Shown here piece after piece: positions 7,101 through 7,583 of a DNA stretch of 7,583 bases. The notes below the pieces were generated by a model that was not told the DNA's origin, did no database searches, and saw only the letters and a list, made by a program, of their open reading frames with translations. This DNA comes from Bryobacterales bacterium (GTDB lineage Bacteria > Acidobacteriota > Terriglobia > Bryobacterales > Bryobacteraceae), in contig JADYZL010000431.1 in NCBI GenBank assembly GCA_020853155.1, positions 1 through 7,583 of the forward strand, read 5' to 3'. The position numbers and the translations under genes were made by a program. Position 1 is the stretch's first letter; every line of letters begins with the position of its first letter.

Positions 7101-7124
7101 AAATTCGGGGACAGCACTGGCCCA

Positions 7125-7139
7125 TGAACCGTGGGTTCA
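7125..7139 (+). terminator. Perfect small hairpin 3' of the membrane-protein gene
   Basis: TGAACC (7125-7130) pairs with GGTTCA (7134-7139) over the loop GTG, 67 nt beyond the stop of the 134-aa gene. There is no T-tract after it, so terminator function is uncertain; it may instead belong to a REP-like element. Confidence 0.3.
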
Positions 7140-7199
7140 CCCCCGATCATGAAAATTAGCCGATCAATGGACCACCTGAAGAATCAATAGGTTGCGTCT

Positions 7200-7228
7200 A
7201 TTTTCAAGAGAGTCACCACTTTGAAAAT
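7200..7228. repeat. 8-bp inverted repeat, ATTTTCAA / TTGAAAAT
   Basis: ATTTTCAA (7200-7207) is the exact reverse complement of TTGAAAAT (7221-7228), separated by 13 bases. It is AT-rich within a GC-rich genome. It could be a protein-binding site, a mobile-element end, or part of the REP-like debris here. Confidence 0.4.
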
Positions 7229-7287
7229 TCGTACCCGTCCCGTGAATCCATCTGGCCAAGGCCCTGTTCCGGCGGCAGACTGGGTGC

Positions 7288-7402
7288 ATGAGCAGCGAAG
7301 GTAGGCGGGAGGCGGCGTCGCGGGCGCGGCGCTTGTATTGGCGTGAGTTGATGGCGGAGGTGGCGGTGAGCGGGCTGAGCCAGCGGGCTTTCTGCAAGCA
7401 GC
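7288..7402 (+). pseudogene. tnpA: Truncated 5' end of an IS66-family tnpA (accessory transposition gene)
   Basis: From ATG 7288 the reading frame gives about 38 residues typical of the IS66 TnpA N-terminus: basic R-R-E-A-A-S-R-A-R-R, then YWRELMAEVAVSGLSQRAFC and K-Q-R. In intact proteins of this family I would expect a helix-turn-helix continuation with a W-R-R-x-L motif soon after. Here the frame continues as RHQATQFPFGNSIVVLILNE up to the stop at 7480-7482, with no resemblance to the family and a sudden drop in GC. So the gene is cut near 7403 by a deletion or by joining to other DNA. The partner genes tnpB and tnpC are absent, so the remnant cannot move by itself. No strong Shine-Dalgarno sequence precedes the ATG. 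Recognition is from the family's N-terminal style; the breakpoint is approximate. Confidence 0.65.
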
Positions 7403-7423
7403 GAATTCGCCATCAGGCAACTC

Positions 7424-7441
7424 AATTCCCATTTGGGAATT
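7424..7441. repeat. Near-perfect palindrome AATTCCCA-TT-TGGGAATT
   Basis: AATTCCCA (7424-7431) and TGGGAATT (7434-7441) are exact reverse complements separated by TT. It sits between the IS66 breakpoint and the end of the possible minus-strand gene (stop complement 7442-7444). It could be a small terminator hairpin for that gene or an operator. Confidence 0.45.
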
Positions 7442-7582
7442 CTATTGTAGTACTGATTCTAAACGAGTTATCTCGATTTTGACCCAACCGATCTCGATTC
7501 CACGGCCCTCGCTGCCCGAAAAGACGCCGTTGGCGGGAAGCGTTCCGCTCATCGCTGAGCGATCAACTTCCACCCCGGGCGC
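7442..7582 (-). CDS. Possible C-terminal fragment of a minus-strand gene entering from the right edge
   Basis: On the minus strand one frame is open from the right edge (7582) to a TAG whose complement is at 7442-7444, giving 46 residues: PGVEVDRSAMSGTLPANGVF, then SGSEGRGIEIGWVKIEITR, then L-E-S-V-L-Q. The other two minus frames are closed by TGA codons near the edge. The IEIGWVKIEITR stretch looks like a closing beta strand of a secreted or enzymatic domain, but I do not recognise the family. Two plus-strand frames are also open here, so the strand is not certain. The perfect palindrome at 7424-7441 lies just past the stop, where a terminator would be expected. Confidence 0.35.
   Translation of the reverse strand, partial: APGVEVDRSAMSGTLPANGVFSGSEGRGIEIGWVKIEITRLESVLQ
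7470..7499. repeat. 9-bp direct repeat ATCTCGATT, 21-bp period
   Basis: ATCTCGATT occurs at 7470-7478 and again at 7491-7499, two helical turns apart. The first copy overlaps a small inverted repeat, CGAG-TTAT-CTCG (7464-7475). The spacing could suit a protein binding one face of the helix, but the repeat also lies in a possible coding tail. Confidence 0.3.
7546..7561. repeat. Stem-loop CGCTCA-TCGC-TGAGCG
   Basis: CGCTCA (7546-7551) pairs perfectly with TGAGCG (7556-7561) over a four-base loop. It lies within the possible minus-strand gene tail. No T-tract follows on either strand. Confidence 0.25.
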
Positions 7583-7583
7583 A

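Larger units (their letters stand above)
7059..7287. other. Intergenic patchwork without a gene
   Basis: No convincing ORF is present on either strand. GC is low for this window: by hand count 27/60 at 7141-7200 and 28/60 at 7201-7260. It contains a near-copy of Rhs core sequence, two short inverted repeats and two REP-like motifs listed separately, and leads into a broken IS66 gene. It looks like accumulated recombination and transposition debris downstream of the Rhs module. Confidence 0.6.

Noticed and set aside
7141..7260. CRISPR array, tRNA or other structured RNA in the low-GC gap
   Set aside because: There is no regularly spaced repeat, no cloverleaf or T-loop consensus, and only isolated short inverted repeats.
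7444..7475. Promoter (TTGTAG ... TATCTC) in the AT-rich stretch after the IS66 remnant
   Set aside because: The spacing between the two hexamers is about 20 bases and both match consensus poorly.

Overview
The window is 7.6 kb of GC-rich bacterial DNA dominated by one very large Rhs/YD-repeat polymorphic-toxin-type gene on the + strand. The GC-rich codon use, the run of Sec-secreted hypothetical proteins and the style of the Rhs protein (signal peptide, GNV.L.IPL-type N-terminus, FTGKERD core, NPL.FVDPDG boundary) suggest an Acidobacteriota (Solibacter/Bryobacterales-like) soil bacterium. That taxonomic guess rests on remembered protein style, not on a marker gene.

Layout. Positions 1-251 hold the 3' end of an unrecognised gene. 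Positions 252-726 hold no large gene, but they contain a post-stop hairpin, two tiny ORFs joined by an ATGA overlap (340-429 and 426-587; the second encodes a signal peptide with a short tail) and further inverted repeats. A secreted 286-aa protein (727-1587), possibly LolA-like, lies 43 nt upstream of the 1669-aa Rhs protein (1631-6640). A 134-aa, three-helix membrane protein (6654-7058) starts 13 nt after the Rhs stop. The rest (7059-7583) is a lower-GC patchwork: a 17-nt near-copy of the Rhs FTGKER-coding sequence, short REP-like motifs, inverted repeats, the truncated 5' end of an IS66-type tnpA gene, and a possible gene tail on the minus strand running in from the right edge.

How the genes may work together. 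All three main genes share a strand, have short gaps and each has a Shine-Dalgarno sequence, so an operon is plausible. The Rhs protein carries a Sec signal peptide, YD repeats with four closely spaced cysteine pairs, a canonical Rhs core, and after DPDG a 212-aa variable C-terminal domain. That domain has a GH-V-F-I-G histidine motif followed by a Cys-containing helix, an order that fits a circularly permuted papain/NlpC-P60-like fold. It is best read as a WapA-like, Sec-exported polymorphic toxin candidate. The adjacent membrane protein is the positional candidate for its immunity partner. GC content falls sharply at the N-terminal part and again at the C-terminal module, consistent with a mosaic gene whose tip has been swapped.
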